DNA from: Streptomyces fumanus
GTDB taxonomy: Bacteria > Actinomycetota > Actinomycetes > Streptomycetales > Streptomycetaceae
NCBI RefSeq assembly: GCF_014655295.1
Contig: NZ_BNBI01000010.1
Coordinates: 62,001-126,000, forward strand
DNA: 64,000 nucleotides
Reading direction: 5' to 3'
Each line of letters opens with the position of its first letter. Within the stretch, counting starts at the first letter, position 1. The position numbers were made by a program, and so were the translations under genes. The notes under the pieces were generated by a model. The model made no database searches. It was given only the letters and a program-made list of their open reading frames with translations, and was not told the DNA's origin. Of the stretch, positions 47,974 to 55,366 are shown piece by piece.

Positions 47974-49371
47974 TCAAATGATCAGCGACGGCGGCACCGG
48001 CAGCGCCCCGGCGACCACCGAGATGATCGTCTCCATCACCGACCAGGTCTTGACGGTCTGGCCGACGTTCAGCCCGAAGTACTCCTTCACCAGCCAGAAA
48101 CCGGCGTCGTTGACATGGCTGAAGAACAGCGAGCCGGCGCCGACCGCCAGGACCAGCAGGGCCGCGTGCGTCGTCGACATGTCGGCGGCCAGCGGCGCCA
48201 CCAGTCCGGCCGCCGAGACCGTCGCGACCGTCGCCGAACCGGTCGCCAGCCGGATCGCCACCGCGATCAGCCAGGCGAGCAGCAGCGCCGGGATGGACCA
48301 GTCCTCGGAGATCTCCAGGACCATCCGGCCCACGCCGGAGTCGATCAGCGTCTGCTTGAAGCCGCCGCCCGCGCCGACGATCAGCAGGATGCCCGCGATC
48401 GGGGCGAGCCCCTTCTCGACCAGGCCCGAGACGCGGTCCTTGGCGAACCCGGCGGGCCGCAGCAGCGTGAAGATGCCCACGATCACGGCGGCCAGCAGGG
48501 CGATCAGCGGATTGCCGATGACGTCGAAGGTGCGCTGCACCAGGGCGTCCGGGTCGTCCACGATGATGTCGACCAGCGCCTTGGCCAGCATCAGGACCAC
48601 CGGCAGCAGGATGGTGGCCAGCGTGGCGCCGAAGCCGGGACGCTTCTCCAGCTCCTCGGAGGCGCGCTGCGGGATCATCCGGTCCGGGGCGGGCACGTCC
48701 ACCCAGCGGGCGGCGTACTTGGAGAACACCGGACCGGCGATGATCACCGTCGGGACGGCGACCAGCACCCCGAGCGCCAGCGTCACACCGAGGTTGGCGC
48801 CCAGCGCGTCGATCGCGACCAGCGGACCGGGGTGCGGCGGCACCAGGCCGTGCATCACGGAGAGACCGGCCAGCGCCGGGATGCCGATGCGCATCAGGGA
48901 GTAGTTGCCGCGCTTGGCGACCATCAGCACCACCGGGATCAGCAGCACGATGCCGACCTCGAAGAACAGCGGCAGCCCGATCACGGAGGCGATCAGCACC
49001 ATCGTCCAGGGCATCGAGCGCTTGCTCGCCCGCCCGAGGATGGTGTCCACGATCTGGTCGGCGCCGCCGGAGTCGGCGAGCATCTTGCCGAGGATCGCGC
49101 CCAGGGCGATCAGCACGCCCACGCCGGCCACGGTGGAGCCGAGTCCGGCGGTGAAGCTGGTGATGACCTTGTCCAGGGGTGCCCCGGCGAACGCGCCGAG
49201 CGCCAGTGACCCGATGGTCAGCGCCAGGAAGGCGTGCAGCTTGAACTTGGTGATGAGCAGGACGATGACGGCGATGCCCAACAGCACGGCGATGCCCAAC
49301 CGGGCATGACCGGCCGAGGTGATCGGCTCGACGGTGTCCGCTGCCAGCATCTCGACGCTGAGTCTGGTCAC
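47974..49371 (-). CDS. gntP: Gluconate:H+ symporter, GntP family
   Basis: A 465-residue carrier with about 12-14 helices. LGAILGKMLADSGGADQIVDTIL, GLPLFFEVGIVLLIPVVLMVA, HGLVPPHPGPLVAIDALGA and the C-terminal FFSHVNDAGFWLVKEYFGL are GntP-family hallmarks. The GTG start at 49371 has AAGGAAAA seven bases upstream. It lies 51 bp downstream of gluconokinase on the same strand, so gntK-gntP form an operon that imports and phosphorylates gluconate. It is controlled by the divergent GntR. Confidence 0.94.
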   Translation of the reverse strand: MTRLSVEMLAADTVEPITSAGHARLGIAVLLGIAVIVLLITKFKLHAFLALTIGSLALGAFAGAPLDKVITSFTAGLGSTVAGVGVLIALGAILGKMLADSGGADQIVDTILGRASKRSMPWTMVLIASVIGLPLFFEVGIVLLIPVVLMVAKRGNYSLMRIGIPALAGLSVMHGLVPPHPGPLVAIDALGANLGVTLALGVLVAVPTVIIAGPVFSKYAARWVDVPAPDRMIPQRASEELEKRPGFGATLATILLPVVLMLAKALVDIIVDDPDALVQRTFDVIGNPLIALLAAVIVGIFTLLRPAGFAKDRVSGLVEKGLAPIAGILLIVGAGGGFKQTLIDSGVGRMVLEISEDWSIPALLLAWLIAVAIRLATGSATVATVSAAGLVAPLAADMSTTHAALLVLAVGAGSLFFSHVNDAGFWLVKEYFGLNVGQTVKTWSVMETIISVVAGALPVPPSLII

Positions 49372-49422
49372 GGTGATTTTCCTTGCGGTGATGGGGTGCG
49401 GGGGAGGAGCGCGTACCGGGGG

Positions 49423-49947
49423 TTACGCGGGCTCGGGGAGGGTCCGCAGGGCGCGCGCGGCCCGTTCGGTGATCTCCTCCGGGGTGCCGGATACGTCGAC
49501 CGCGACACCGGCCTCGTCCGACTGGAGCGGTTGGAGCGTGGCGAACTGGGAGTCCAGCAGGGCCGTCGGCATGAAGTGGCCCTGCCGGTGGGACATCCGG
49601 TCCTCGATCAGCTCGCGGCTGCCGGTGAGATGGACGAAGACGAGACCGGGCGCGGCGGCCCGCAGCCGGTCCCGGTAGGACCGCTTCAGCGCCGAGCTGC
49701 TGACCACCCCGCCGAGCCCCGCCCGCCCGTGCGCCCAGGCGCCGATGGCGTCCAGCCAGGGCCACCGGTCCTCGTCGGTGAGCGGCGTGCCGGCCGACAT
49801 CTTGGCGATGTTGGCCGGCGGGTGGAAGTCGTCGCCCTCGGCGTAGGGAACGCCGAGCCGGGCCGCGAGCAGGGGACCGATGGTGGTCTTCCCGGTGCCC
49901 GCCACGCCCATGACCACGACGACGTGGGAGGTCTGCGGTTGCTGCAT
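49423..49947 (-). CDS. gntK: Gluconokinase
   Basis: A 174-residue P-loop kinase that phosphorylates gluconate to 6-phosphogluconate for the pentose phosphate route. The P-loop is GVAGTGKTTIG (about 14-24). The family motifs are EGDDFHPPANIAKMSAGTPLTDEDRWPWLDAI and VVSSSALKRSYRDRLR, then VHLTGSRELIEDRMSHRQGHFM. I use the ATG at 49947. A longer form from upstream GTG codons would add about 10 unconserved residues. It is the first gene of gntK-gntP. Confidence 0.93.
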   Translation of the reverse strand: MQQPQTSHVVVVMGVAGTGKTTIGPLLAARLGVPYAEGDDFHPPANIAKMSAGTPLTDEDRWPWLDAIGAWAHGRAGLGGVVSSSALKRSYRDRLRAAAPGLVFVHLTGSRELIEDRMSHRQGHFMPTALLDSQFATLQPLQSDEAGVAVDVSGTPEEITERAARALRTLPEPA

Positions 49948-50039
49948 CGTGCTCTCGCTGTCTGCTGTCTTCGTCGACACCTGATGTCGACGCCACTGAA
50001 ACGCATTAGGTACGACGAATTCAAGAGGGTGTGACATAT

Positions 50040-50050
50040 AAGTCTGACTT
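50040..50050. promoter_or_regulatory. Operator-like dyad AAGTC-T-GACTT (gntK/gntR)
   Basis: A perfect 5-1-5 inverted repeat in an AT-rich stretch of the 137-bp divergent space between gntK and gntR, 35 bp before the gntR ATG. Size and position suit a FadR-type GntR dimer. Confidence 0.5.
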
Positions 50051-50084
50051 TTTCTTGCCGTGATCCGCCCCGTACGCTGAGTGC

Positions 50085-50786
50085 ATGAGCACACCGGGCA
50101 GGGGGCTGCACGGCCGCGTACTGGACACCCTCGGCCCCGCGATCACCGCGGGGGAGTACCCCGCCGGCAGCGTGCTGCGCACCGACGAACTCGCCCAGCG
50201 CTTCGAGGTGTCGCGCTCCGTGATGCGCGAGGCCGTCCGCGTCCTGGAGTCCATGCACCTGGTCGCCTCACGCCGCCGGGTGGGCGTCACCGTCCTGCCC
50301 GAGCACGCCTGGAACGTCTACGACCCCCAGGTCATCCGCTGGCGGCTGGCCGGCGCCGACCGGCCGCGCCAGCTCCGCTCGCTCACCGTGCTGCGCTCGG
50401 CGGTGGAACCGGTCGCGGCCGGCCTCGCCGCGCGCAACGCCAGCCGGGAGCAGTGCGCCGAACTGACCGAGTGCGCCCTGGGGATGGTCGCCAACTCCAG
50501 CGGTCACAGGCTGGAGCAGTACCTCTTCCACGACGTGGCCTTCCACCGCGTCATCCTCAACGCCTCGGGCAACGAGATGTTCGCCCGGCTCGGCGATGTG
50601 GTCGCCGAGGTGCTGACCGGCCGCACCCAGCACGACGTGATGTTCGAGGACCCCGACCCGGCCGCCGTCACCCTGCACGTCCGCGTCGCCGAGGCGGTCC
50701 GCGCCCGCGACGCCGAGCGCGCCGAGCGGCTCACCCGCGAGATCACCGTCGGCGCCCTGCACGAGCTGGACATCCTCGCCCCGTAG
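50085..50786 (+). CDS. gntR: GntR (FadR-subfamily) regulator of gluconate genes
   Basis: A 233-residue regulator. The winged HTH (about 8-75) runs GRVLDTLGPAITAGEYPAGSVL, then RTDELAQRFEVSRSVMREAVRVLESMHLV. The C-terminal FCD ligand domain has the metal/ligand histidines in HDVAFHRVILNASGNEMF and LHVRVAEAVRARD. It is divergent from gntK-gntP, the arrangement of the S. coelicolor SCO1678 system, where GntR represses gluconate uptake genes. An AAGTC-T-GACTT dyad lies in the shared promoter. Confidence 0.92.
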   Translation: MSTPGRGLHGRVLDTLGPAITAGEYPAGSVLRTDELAQRFEVSRSVMREAVRVLESMHLVASRRRVGVTVLPEHAWNVYDPQVIRWRLAGADRPRQLRSLTVLRSAVEPVAAGLAARNASREQCAELTECALGMVANSSGHRLEQYLFHDVAFHRVILNASGNEMFARLGDVVAEVLTGRTQHDVMFEDPDPAAVTLHVRVAEAVRARDAERAERLTREITVGALHELDILAP

Positions 50787-50803
50787 GCAGGCGGTCGCGC
50801 AGT

Positions 50804-50834
50804 TCACGCGGTCACGCGGTCACGCGGTCAGGCG
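50804..50834. repeat. 8-bp tandem repeat at the SEC-C gene stop codon
   Basis: On the minus strand, TGACCGCG starts at the gene's TGA (50830-50828) and recurs three times, ending TGAACTGCG. Period 8 places the TGA triplets in all three frames. Confidence 0.85.
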
Positions 50835-51202
50835 AGGAACTCCCCGTCCACGTACACCCACGCCCCGTCCACCCGCTCGAACCGGCTCCGCTCGTGCAGC
50901 GCCCCGCCCCGGTACGAGGCCCGGAAGGTCACCGTGCCGGTGGAGTGGAACGCGGAGCCGCCGGTGGTGTCCAGGACCTCCAGCCCGGCCCAGCGCGTCC
51001 CCGGGTCGAGGTCCAGCCGGGCCGGCCGGGTCCGCGGATGCCAGGTGCGCAGCAGATACGCCGCGTCCAGCCTCACGAACGCGGTGTAGCGCGACCGCAT
51101 CAGCGCCTCGGCCGTCGGCGCCGCCGCGGTCCCGGCCAGGAAGCGGCCGCAGCACTTCTCGTACGGCTCCGGCAGCCCGCACGGGCAGGAACGCGTGGTC
51201 AT
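50828..51202 (-). CDS. YchJ/SEC-C zinc-binding domain protein
   Basis: A 124-residue protein with a SEC-C motif at the N-terminus (CPCGLPEPYEKCCGRFL), a zinc-binding element like that at the SecA C-terminus. A YchJ/NTF2-like domain follows (ALMRSRYTAFVRLDAAYLLRTWHPRTRP, VTFRASYRGGALHERSRFERVDGAWVYVDGE). The ATG at 51202 has GGAAGGG upstream. A GTG two codons earlier is possible. Function is not established. Its stop codon starts an 8-bp tandem repeat. Confidence 0.9.
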   Translation of the reverse strand: MTTRSCPCGLPEPYEKCCGRFLAGTAAAPTAEALMRSRYTAFVRLDAAYLLRTWHPRTRPARLDLDPGTRWAGLEVLDTTGGSAFHSTGTVTFRASYRGGALHERSRFERVDGAWVYVDGEFLA

Positions 51203-51237
51203 GGCCACCCTTCCGCGGCAACTCGGTGGGTCAACGC

Positions 51238-51272
51238 GTGAGGGCCGTGACCTCGGCGGTCACGGCCCTCAC
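51238..51272. terminator. 15-bp-stem terminator downstream of tRNA-Leu
   Basis: GTGAGGGCCGTGACC and GGTCACGGCCCTCAC form a perfect 15-bp stem with loop TCGGC. It begins 9 bases beyond the tRNA 3' end on the minus strand and separates the tRNA from the SEC-C gene. Confidence 0.85.
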
Positions 51273-51280
51273 GTCCGATG

Positions 51281-51365
51281 TGTCCGAGGGGGGACTTGAA
51301 CCCCCACGCCCGATAAAGGGCACTAGCACCTCAAGCTAGCGCGTCTGCCATTCCGCCACCCGGAC
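51281..51365 (-). tRNA. tRNA-Leu (anticodon GAG)
   Basis: The minus strand folds as a class II tRNA of 85 bases. The acceptor is GTCCGGG paired with CTCGGAC (one G-T wobble), with discriminator A. The D-arm contains TGGCAGACG. The anticodon stem is CTAGC/GCTAG with loop TTGAGGT, giving anticodon GAG. The long variable arm is TGCCCTTTATCGGGC, and the T-arm is GGGGGTTCAAGTCCCCC. CCA is not encoded. It reads CUC/CUU leucine codons. Confidence 0.95.
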
Positions 51366-51551
51366 AAGGTGTCTGCCGCGCGGGGCGTTGCCCGCGGCGA
51401 CGACGTAAACATTACCAGGCTTTCCGGGGTGTCCGATCACCCCCGGCCCGGTGTGAACGGCGTGTGACGGGCCGGGACCGGTCTTGGGCGCCACCTGTCC
51501 GGAGAGGGAGGATGAGGGGGACCCACCAGCAGTGACAGCGGGAGGAAGCAC

Positions 51552-52877
51552 GTGAGCGAGACGGGCACGACCAGGGGCGTCACCGGCGAGGACGAGGTCG
51601 TGGACCTCTGCCGCGAGCTGATCCGGATCGACACCAGCAACTACGGCGACCACTCCGGACCGGGCGAGCGCAAGGCGGCGGAGTACGTCGCCGAGAAGCT
51701 CGCCGAGGTGGGCCTGGAGCCGCGGATCTTCGAGTCCCACCCGGGCCGCGCCTCCACGGTGGCCCGGATCGAGGGCGCGGACCCGACCCGGCCCGCGCTG
51801 CTCATCCACGGCCACACCGACGTGGTTCCGGCCAACGCCGACGACTGGACCCACCACCCCTTCTCCGGCGAGGTCGCCGACGGGTGCGTGTGGGGGCGCG
51901 GCGCCGTCGACATGAAGGACATGGACGCGATGACCCTCGCGGTCGTCCGCGACCGGCTGCGCAGCGGCCGCAAGCCGCCCCGCGACATCGTCCTGGCCTT
52001 CCTCGCCGACGAGGAGGCGGGCGGCACCTACGGCGCCCGGTACCTGGTCGACCACCACCCCGACCTCTTCGAGGGCGTCACCGAGGCGATCAGCGAGGTG
52101 GGCGGCTTCTCCTTCACCGTCAGCGAGCAGCGCCGGCTCTATCTGATCCAGACCGCCGAGAAGGGCATGCACTGGATGAAGCTGACCGTGGCCGGCACCG
52201 CCGGGCACGGATCGATGATCCACCGCGACAACGCCATCACCGAGCTGTCCGAGGCCGTCGCCCGCCTCGGCCGGCACAAGTTCCCCGTCCGGGTCACCAA
52301 GACGACCCGGGCCTTCCTCGACGAACTCGGCGACGCCCTCGGCACCGAGCTGGACCCGGAGGACATGGAGGGCACCCTCGCCCGGCTCGGCGGCATCGCC
52401 AAGCTGATCGGCGCCACCCTGAGCAACACCGCCAACCCCACCCAGCTCGGCGCCGGTTACAAGGTCAACGTCATCCCCGGCGAGGCCACCGCCCACGTCG
52501 ACGGACGGTTCCTGCCCGGTCACGAGGAGGAGTTCCTCGCCGACCTCGACAGCATCCTCGGCCCCAAGGTGCGCCGCGAGGACGTGCACGCCGACAAGGC
52601 CGTCGAGACCAGCTTCGACGGGGCGCTGGTGGACGCCATGCAGTCCGCGCTGGTCGCGGAGGACCCGGCCGCCAAGGCCATCCCCTACATGCTCTCCGGC
52701 GGCACCGACGCCAAGTCCTTCGACGACCTCGGCATCCGGGGCTTCGGCTTCGCGCCGCTGAAGCTGCCGCCGGAGCTGGACTTCGCCGGCATGTTCCACG
52801 GCGTGGACGAGCGGGTCCCGGTGGACGGCCTGAAGTTCGGCGTGCGCGTCCTGGACCGCTTCATCGATGCGTCCTGA
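51552..52877 (+). CDS. M20 family metallopeptidase (ArgE/DapE/CPG2-like)
   Basis: A 441-residue zinc hydrolase. LLIHGHTDVVPANADDWTHHPF gives the first metal His. GCVWGRGAVDMKDMDAM gives the bridging Asp. VLAFLADEEAGGTYGARYLV gives the catalytic Glu and a metal Glu. AGTAGHGSMIHRDNAI is the dimerisation-domain His motif, and FHGVDERVPVDGL gives the last His. GTG start with GGGAGGAAG upstream. Such enzymes cleave N-acyl amino acids or dipeptides in the cytoplasm. Specificity is not deducible. It is divergent from tRNA-Leu. Confidence 0.93.
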   Translation: MSETGTTRGVTGEDEVVDLCRELIRIDTSNYGDHSGPGERKAAEYVAEKLAEVGLEPRIFESHPGRASTVARIEGADPTRPALLIHGHTDVVPANADDWTHHPFSGEVADGCVWGRGAVDMKDMDAMTLAVVRDRLRSGRKPPRDIVLAFLADEEAGGTYGARYLVDHHPDLFEGVTEAISEVGGFSFTVSEQRRLYLIQTAEKGMHWMKLTVAGTAGHGSMIHRDNAITELSEAVARLGRHKFPVRVTKTTRAFLDELGDALGTELDPEDMEGTLARLGGIAKLIGATLSNTANPTQLGAGYKVNVIPGEATAHVDGRFLPGHEEEFLADLDSILGPKVRREDVHADKAVETSFDGALVDAMQSALVAEDPAAKAIPYMLSGGTDAKSFDDLGIRGFGFAPLKLPPELDFAGMFHGVDERVPVDGLKFGVRVLDRFIDAS

Positions 52878-52907
52878 TTTGGGCAACTGAAACGACACTC
52901 CGTTAAT

Positions 52908-52932
52908 CGGTCGGGCGTACGGGACCCGACCG
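52908..52932. terminator. Hairpin downstream of the M20 peptidase
   Basis: CGGTCGGG and CCCGACCG are exact complements with a 9-base loop, 31 bp after the peptidase stop and about 100 bp before the short chaplin. A terminator is the simplest reading. Confidence 0.5.
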
Positions 52933-53034
52933 GGAAGGGTGAATGCGACCATACGCTCGTAGCCCCATTACTCCCTCCTCGTTACTGGTCATGTGATCCG
53001 CATTTTGGGTCGCGCTTGCCAACTAGGAGGAATA

Positions 53035-53268
53035 ATGTTCAAGAAGGTCGTCGCCGCTGCCGCCGCCACCGGTGGTCTCGTTCTCGCCGGTGCGGGACTG
53101 GCCGTCGCCGACTCCGGCGCCCAGGGTGCCGCCGCCCACTCCCCGGGCGTCGCGTCCGGGAACGTCGTCCAGGTGCCCGTGCACGTGCCGGTGAACATCT
53201 GCGGCAACACGGTCGACGTGATCGGGGTGCTGAACCCCACCTTCGGCAACACCTGCATCAACAAGTGA
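53035..53268 (+). CDS. chpH: Short chaplin, ChpH-like
   Basis: A 77-residue secreted surface-active protein. The signal peptide is MFKKVVAAAAATGGLVLAGAGLAVA with cleavage after ADS or AVA. The mature chaplin domain (about 52 residues) carries HSPGVASGNVVQVPVHVPVNICGNTVDVIG with Cys56 and Cys74, which form the conserved disulfide. Short chaplins assemble into amyloid fibrils that lower surface tension so aerial hyphae can emerge. TAGGAGGAATA precedes the ATG. It is upstream of a long chaplin gene, the chpH-chpC pair of Streptomyces. Expression should be developmental, but I could not identify the BldN promoter. Confidence 0.95.
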   Translation: MFKKVVAAAAATGGLVLAGAGLAVADSGAQGAAAHSPGVASGNVVQVPVHVPVNICGNTVDVIGVLNPTFGNTCINK

Positions 53269-53300
53269 CGTTGTGCCTCGCCCCGTGAGGGCTTGAGCCC

Positions 53301-53339
53301 GTCGGCCCCGGAGCGCGCGCCACGCGTTTCGGGGCCGAC
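53301..53339. terminator. Hairpin between the two chaplin genes
   Basis: GTCGGCCCCG (53301-53310) and CGGGGCCGAC (53330-53339) form a 10-bp stem, 33 bp after the chpH stop. It probably ends the abundant short-chaplin transcript and insulates chpC. Confidence 0.65.
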
Positions 53340-53406
53340 CGGCCTTTCGGAACTGCGAAATGCCGAGGATTCGTCGGCACAAGGTCGAAGGCAGGGAATT
53401 CAGCAC

Positions 53407-54240
53407 ATGCGACAGGTCACCCGTAAGGGCCTGATGACAATGGCCGCCGCCACCGGCGTGCTCGCCGCCGTGAGCGGCACCGCCCACGCCACGGGCTCCG
53501 GGGCCCACGGCTCCGCCACGGGATCGCCCGGCGTGCTCTCCGGCAACACGGTGCAGGCGCCGGTGCACGCGCCGGTCAACCTCTGCGGCAACACCGTCGA
53601 CGTCGTCGGCGTCCTCAACCCCGCGATGGGCAACTCCTGCGCCAACCGGGACGGCGGCCACGGGGCGCACGGCGGCGGCGCCAGCGCCGACGGGCACGCC
53701 ACCGACTCGCCGGGGGTCGCCTCCGGCAACGACGTCCAGGTACCGGTGGACGTGCCGGTCAACGCCTGCGGCAACAGCGTCGACGTCATCGGCGTCGGCA
53801 ACCCGACGATGGGCAACGCCTGCGGCAACGGCGATCACCATCACCACCACCCGAAGCCGCCGGGCGACGAACCGGGTGAACCGGGCCAGCCCGGGGAGCC
53901 GGGAGAGCCGGGAGAGCCCGGTGAACCTGGGGAGCCGGGAGAGCCCGGTGAGCCCGGAGAGCCGGGTCAGCCTGGCGAGCCCGGTGAACCCGGTGAACCC
54001 GGACAGCCTGGTGAACCGGGACAGCCCGGTGAGCCCGGCACCCCGGAGCAGCCCGGACACCCCGGCACCCCGCCCGGCTCGAACGAGAAGCCCATCACCC
54101 AGCCCGTCACCCACTCACGGCCCCAAGCGCAGCTCGCGCAGACCGGCAGTGACCTGCCGCTGGGCCTCGCCGTCCCGGCCGGTGCCGGCGCGGTGCTCGC
54201 CGGTGCGCTGCTCTACCGCAGGGCGCGCGCCTCGGCCTGA
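53407..54240 (+). CDS. chpC: Long chaplin, ChpC-like, with collagen-like stalk and sortase signal
   Basis: A 277-residue wall-anchored chaplin. A signal peptide of about 29 residues is followed by two chaplin domains, GSPGVLSGNTVQAPVHAPVN with its two Cys and DSPGVASGNDVQVPVDVPVN with its two Cys. Then comes a His run (HHHHH) and a collagen-like stalk of about 20 Gly-Glu/Gln-Pro triplets, and a Pro/Ser linker. The sortase motif LAQTG is about 30 residues from the C-terminus, with a hydrophobic helix and the basic tail RRARASA. Sortase (SrtE type) links such proteins to peptidoglycan so they display chaplin domains for fibril formation. The stalk is regular Gly-X-Pro, which is striking. Confidence 0.95.
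   Translation: MRQVTRKGLMTMAAATGVLAAVSGTAHATGSGAHGSATGSPGVLSGNTVQAPVHAPVNLCGNTVDVVGVLNPAMGNSCANRDGGHGAHGGGASADGHATDSPGVASGNDVQVPVDVPVNACGNSVDVIGVGNPTMGNACGNGDHHHHHPKPPGDEPGEPGQPGEPGEPGEPGEPGEPGEPGEPGEPGQPGEPGEPGEPGQPGEPGQPGEPGTPEQPGHPGTPPGSNEKPITQPVTHSRPQAQLAQTGSDLPLGLAVPAGAGAVLAGALLYRRARASA
53870..54060 (+). repeat. In-frame 9-bp repeats coding a collagen-like (GEP/GQP)n stalk
   Basis: Repeats of GGN GAG/CAG CCC-type triplets code Gly-Glu-Pro and Gly-Gln-Pro. Codon wobble varies (GGG, GGA, GGT, GGC), so the array is old enough to have diverged synonymously, implying selection on the protein pattern. Confidence 0.85.
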
Positions 54241-54255
54241 ACGCCCGCGCACGAG

Positions 54256-54289
54256 CGGAGCGGCCCCCGCCCCGGCGGGGCCCGCTCCG
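54256..54289. terminator. Bidirectional terminator after chpC
   Basis: CGGAGCGG with CCGCTCCG as outer arms and CCCCGCC with GGCGGGG as inner arms form a long stem with one internal mismatch. It lies between the convergent chpC and DUF5703 genes. Confidence 0.7.
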
Positions 54290-54316
54290 TCTCGGTGGCC
54301 CCGGGCCCGTCCCGGT

Positions 54317-54505
54317 TCACCAGGTGGCGCGGACCTGGCGGATGATCCGCCGGCGCAACCGCACCCTGCGGCTGCCGTCGCGCAACAGGCTCAGGCGGTA
54401 CAACTCCCAGTGTCCGTACTCGGCGTGGTCGGTCAGCAGACGCGTCGTCTCCTTGCGGGAGACCCCGCGTGGCAGATACACGTCGACAAATTCGTATTCC
54501 GGCAT
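54317..54505 (-). CDS. DUF5703 family small protein
   Basis: A 62-residue protein: EYEFVDVYLPRGVSRKETTRLLTDHAEYGHWELYRL, then a basic tail RRVRLRRRIIRQVRATW. This matches the short, highly conserved actinobacterial DUF5703 family. It has no signal peptide or catalytic motif and is likely cytoplasmic and nucleic-acid or protein binding. It is divergent by 47 bp from the acidic hypothetical gene. Function unknown. Confidence 0.85.
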   Translation of the reverse strand: MPEYEFVDVYLPRGVSRKETTRLLTDHAEYGHWELYRLSLLRDGSRRVRLRRRIIRQVRATW

Positions 54506-54552
54506 CGCATCTATTGTGCGGGCTGGGGCCCGGTACGGATAGCGTCTGCAGT

Positions 54553-55296
54553 ATGTCTGATGCTGTGCAGCCCACCGCTGCCGAGGTACGCGCCGCCGCC
54601 GAGGCGGTCAAGACCGCGCTCGACCGCCACCTGGCCGCGGTCGAGCAACGGTCGGGTGAGGACGACCCGGCCGTCTACGAGGCGTTCAACCACCTGGCCG
54701 CTGCCGCCGAGGCGTACGACGAGCTGCTCTACGACCGTTACGACGAGGTCACCCCCTTCGAGATCCCCGGCGCGGAGGACACCATGCCGCCGTACACCGG
54801 GCCCGAGGAACCGAACGCGCTGAGCGTGCTGATCCGCCGCGACTACGCCGTGGCGGAGCCCCAGCGGCTGCTGGCGCAGGCCCGGCGGGTGGCGGCGGCT
54901 GACGACGACGAGGGCCCGGCCGTGGACACCGCGAGCACCGTCCACGGGGCGCTCGGCATCCTGTTCGGCGAGTTCGAACCGGACGAGATCGCCTCCCGGC
55001 ACAAGGAGTTCGGCCTGGAGGAGGGCGACTCCACGCTCTGGGTGACGGCCGCCGACGAACCGCCCGAGGCCGGCGAGTGGCTGGAGGCACCGTTCGAACA
55101 GGCCGACCCCCAGCGGGTGATCTGCCGGTTCGACGTCAGCGCGGTCTTCGACGACGAGATCGGCGACGACCTCGACGACGACGATGACCTCGGTGACCCG
55201 ATGCACACCGTGCGGGACGACGACCTCGACACCGACCTGGACGAGGAACTCGTGGACGAGGACGAGGACCTGGAACCACTGGACGCCGACCGCTGA
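54553..55296 (+). CDS. Acidic conserved hypothetical protein
   Basis: A 247-residue soluble protein. The N-terminal helical segment is VRAAAEAVKTALDRHLAAVE. The middle domain has YDRYDEVTPFEIPGAEDTMPPYTG and ALSVLIRRDYAVAEPQRLLAQARRVA. The C-terminal 45 residues are almost all Asp/Glu/Leu (DEIGDDLDDDDDLGDP, DLDTDLDEELVDEDEDLE). Such a tail suggests DNA mimicry or binding to a basic partner, but no family function is known to me. It convergently faces the RecD2-like gene across a strong terminator. Confidence 0.75.
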   Translation: MSDAVQPTAAEVRAAAEAVKTALDRHLAAVEQRSGEDDPAVYEAFNHLAAAAEAYDELLYDRYDEVTPFEIPGAEDTMPPYTGPEEPNALSVLIRRDYAVAEPQRLLAQARRVAAADDDEGPAVDTASTVHGALGILFGEFEPDEIASRHKEFGLEEGDSTLWVTAADEPPEAGEWLEAPFEQADPQRVICRFDVSAVFDDEIGDDLDDDDDLGDPMHTVRDDDLDTDLDEELVDEDEDLEPLDADR

Positions 55297-55314
55297 GCCG
55301 GCCGGCACCCGCTA

Positions 55315-55360
55315 CGACGGCGGTGACCGGGGGAGACACCTCCCCGGGCCACCGCCGTCG
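55315..55360. terminator. Bidirectional terminator between convergent genes
   Basis: CGACGGCGGTG (55315-55325) and CACCGCCGTCG (55350-55360) pair perfectly, with a second inner stem CCGGGGGAG/CTCCCCGG. Placed 18 bp after the acidic protein stop and 6 bp after the RecD2-like stop. Confidence 0.8.
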
Positions 55361-55366
55361 CCGTCC

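Noticed and set aside
44249..48904. A 1551-codon open frame on the plus strand
   Set aside because: It runs antisense or out of frame through well-supported genes (hypothetical, APC permease, lipoprotein, GntP), is dominated by Arg/Pro/Gly, and has no domain. It is a GC-rich shadow frame.
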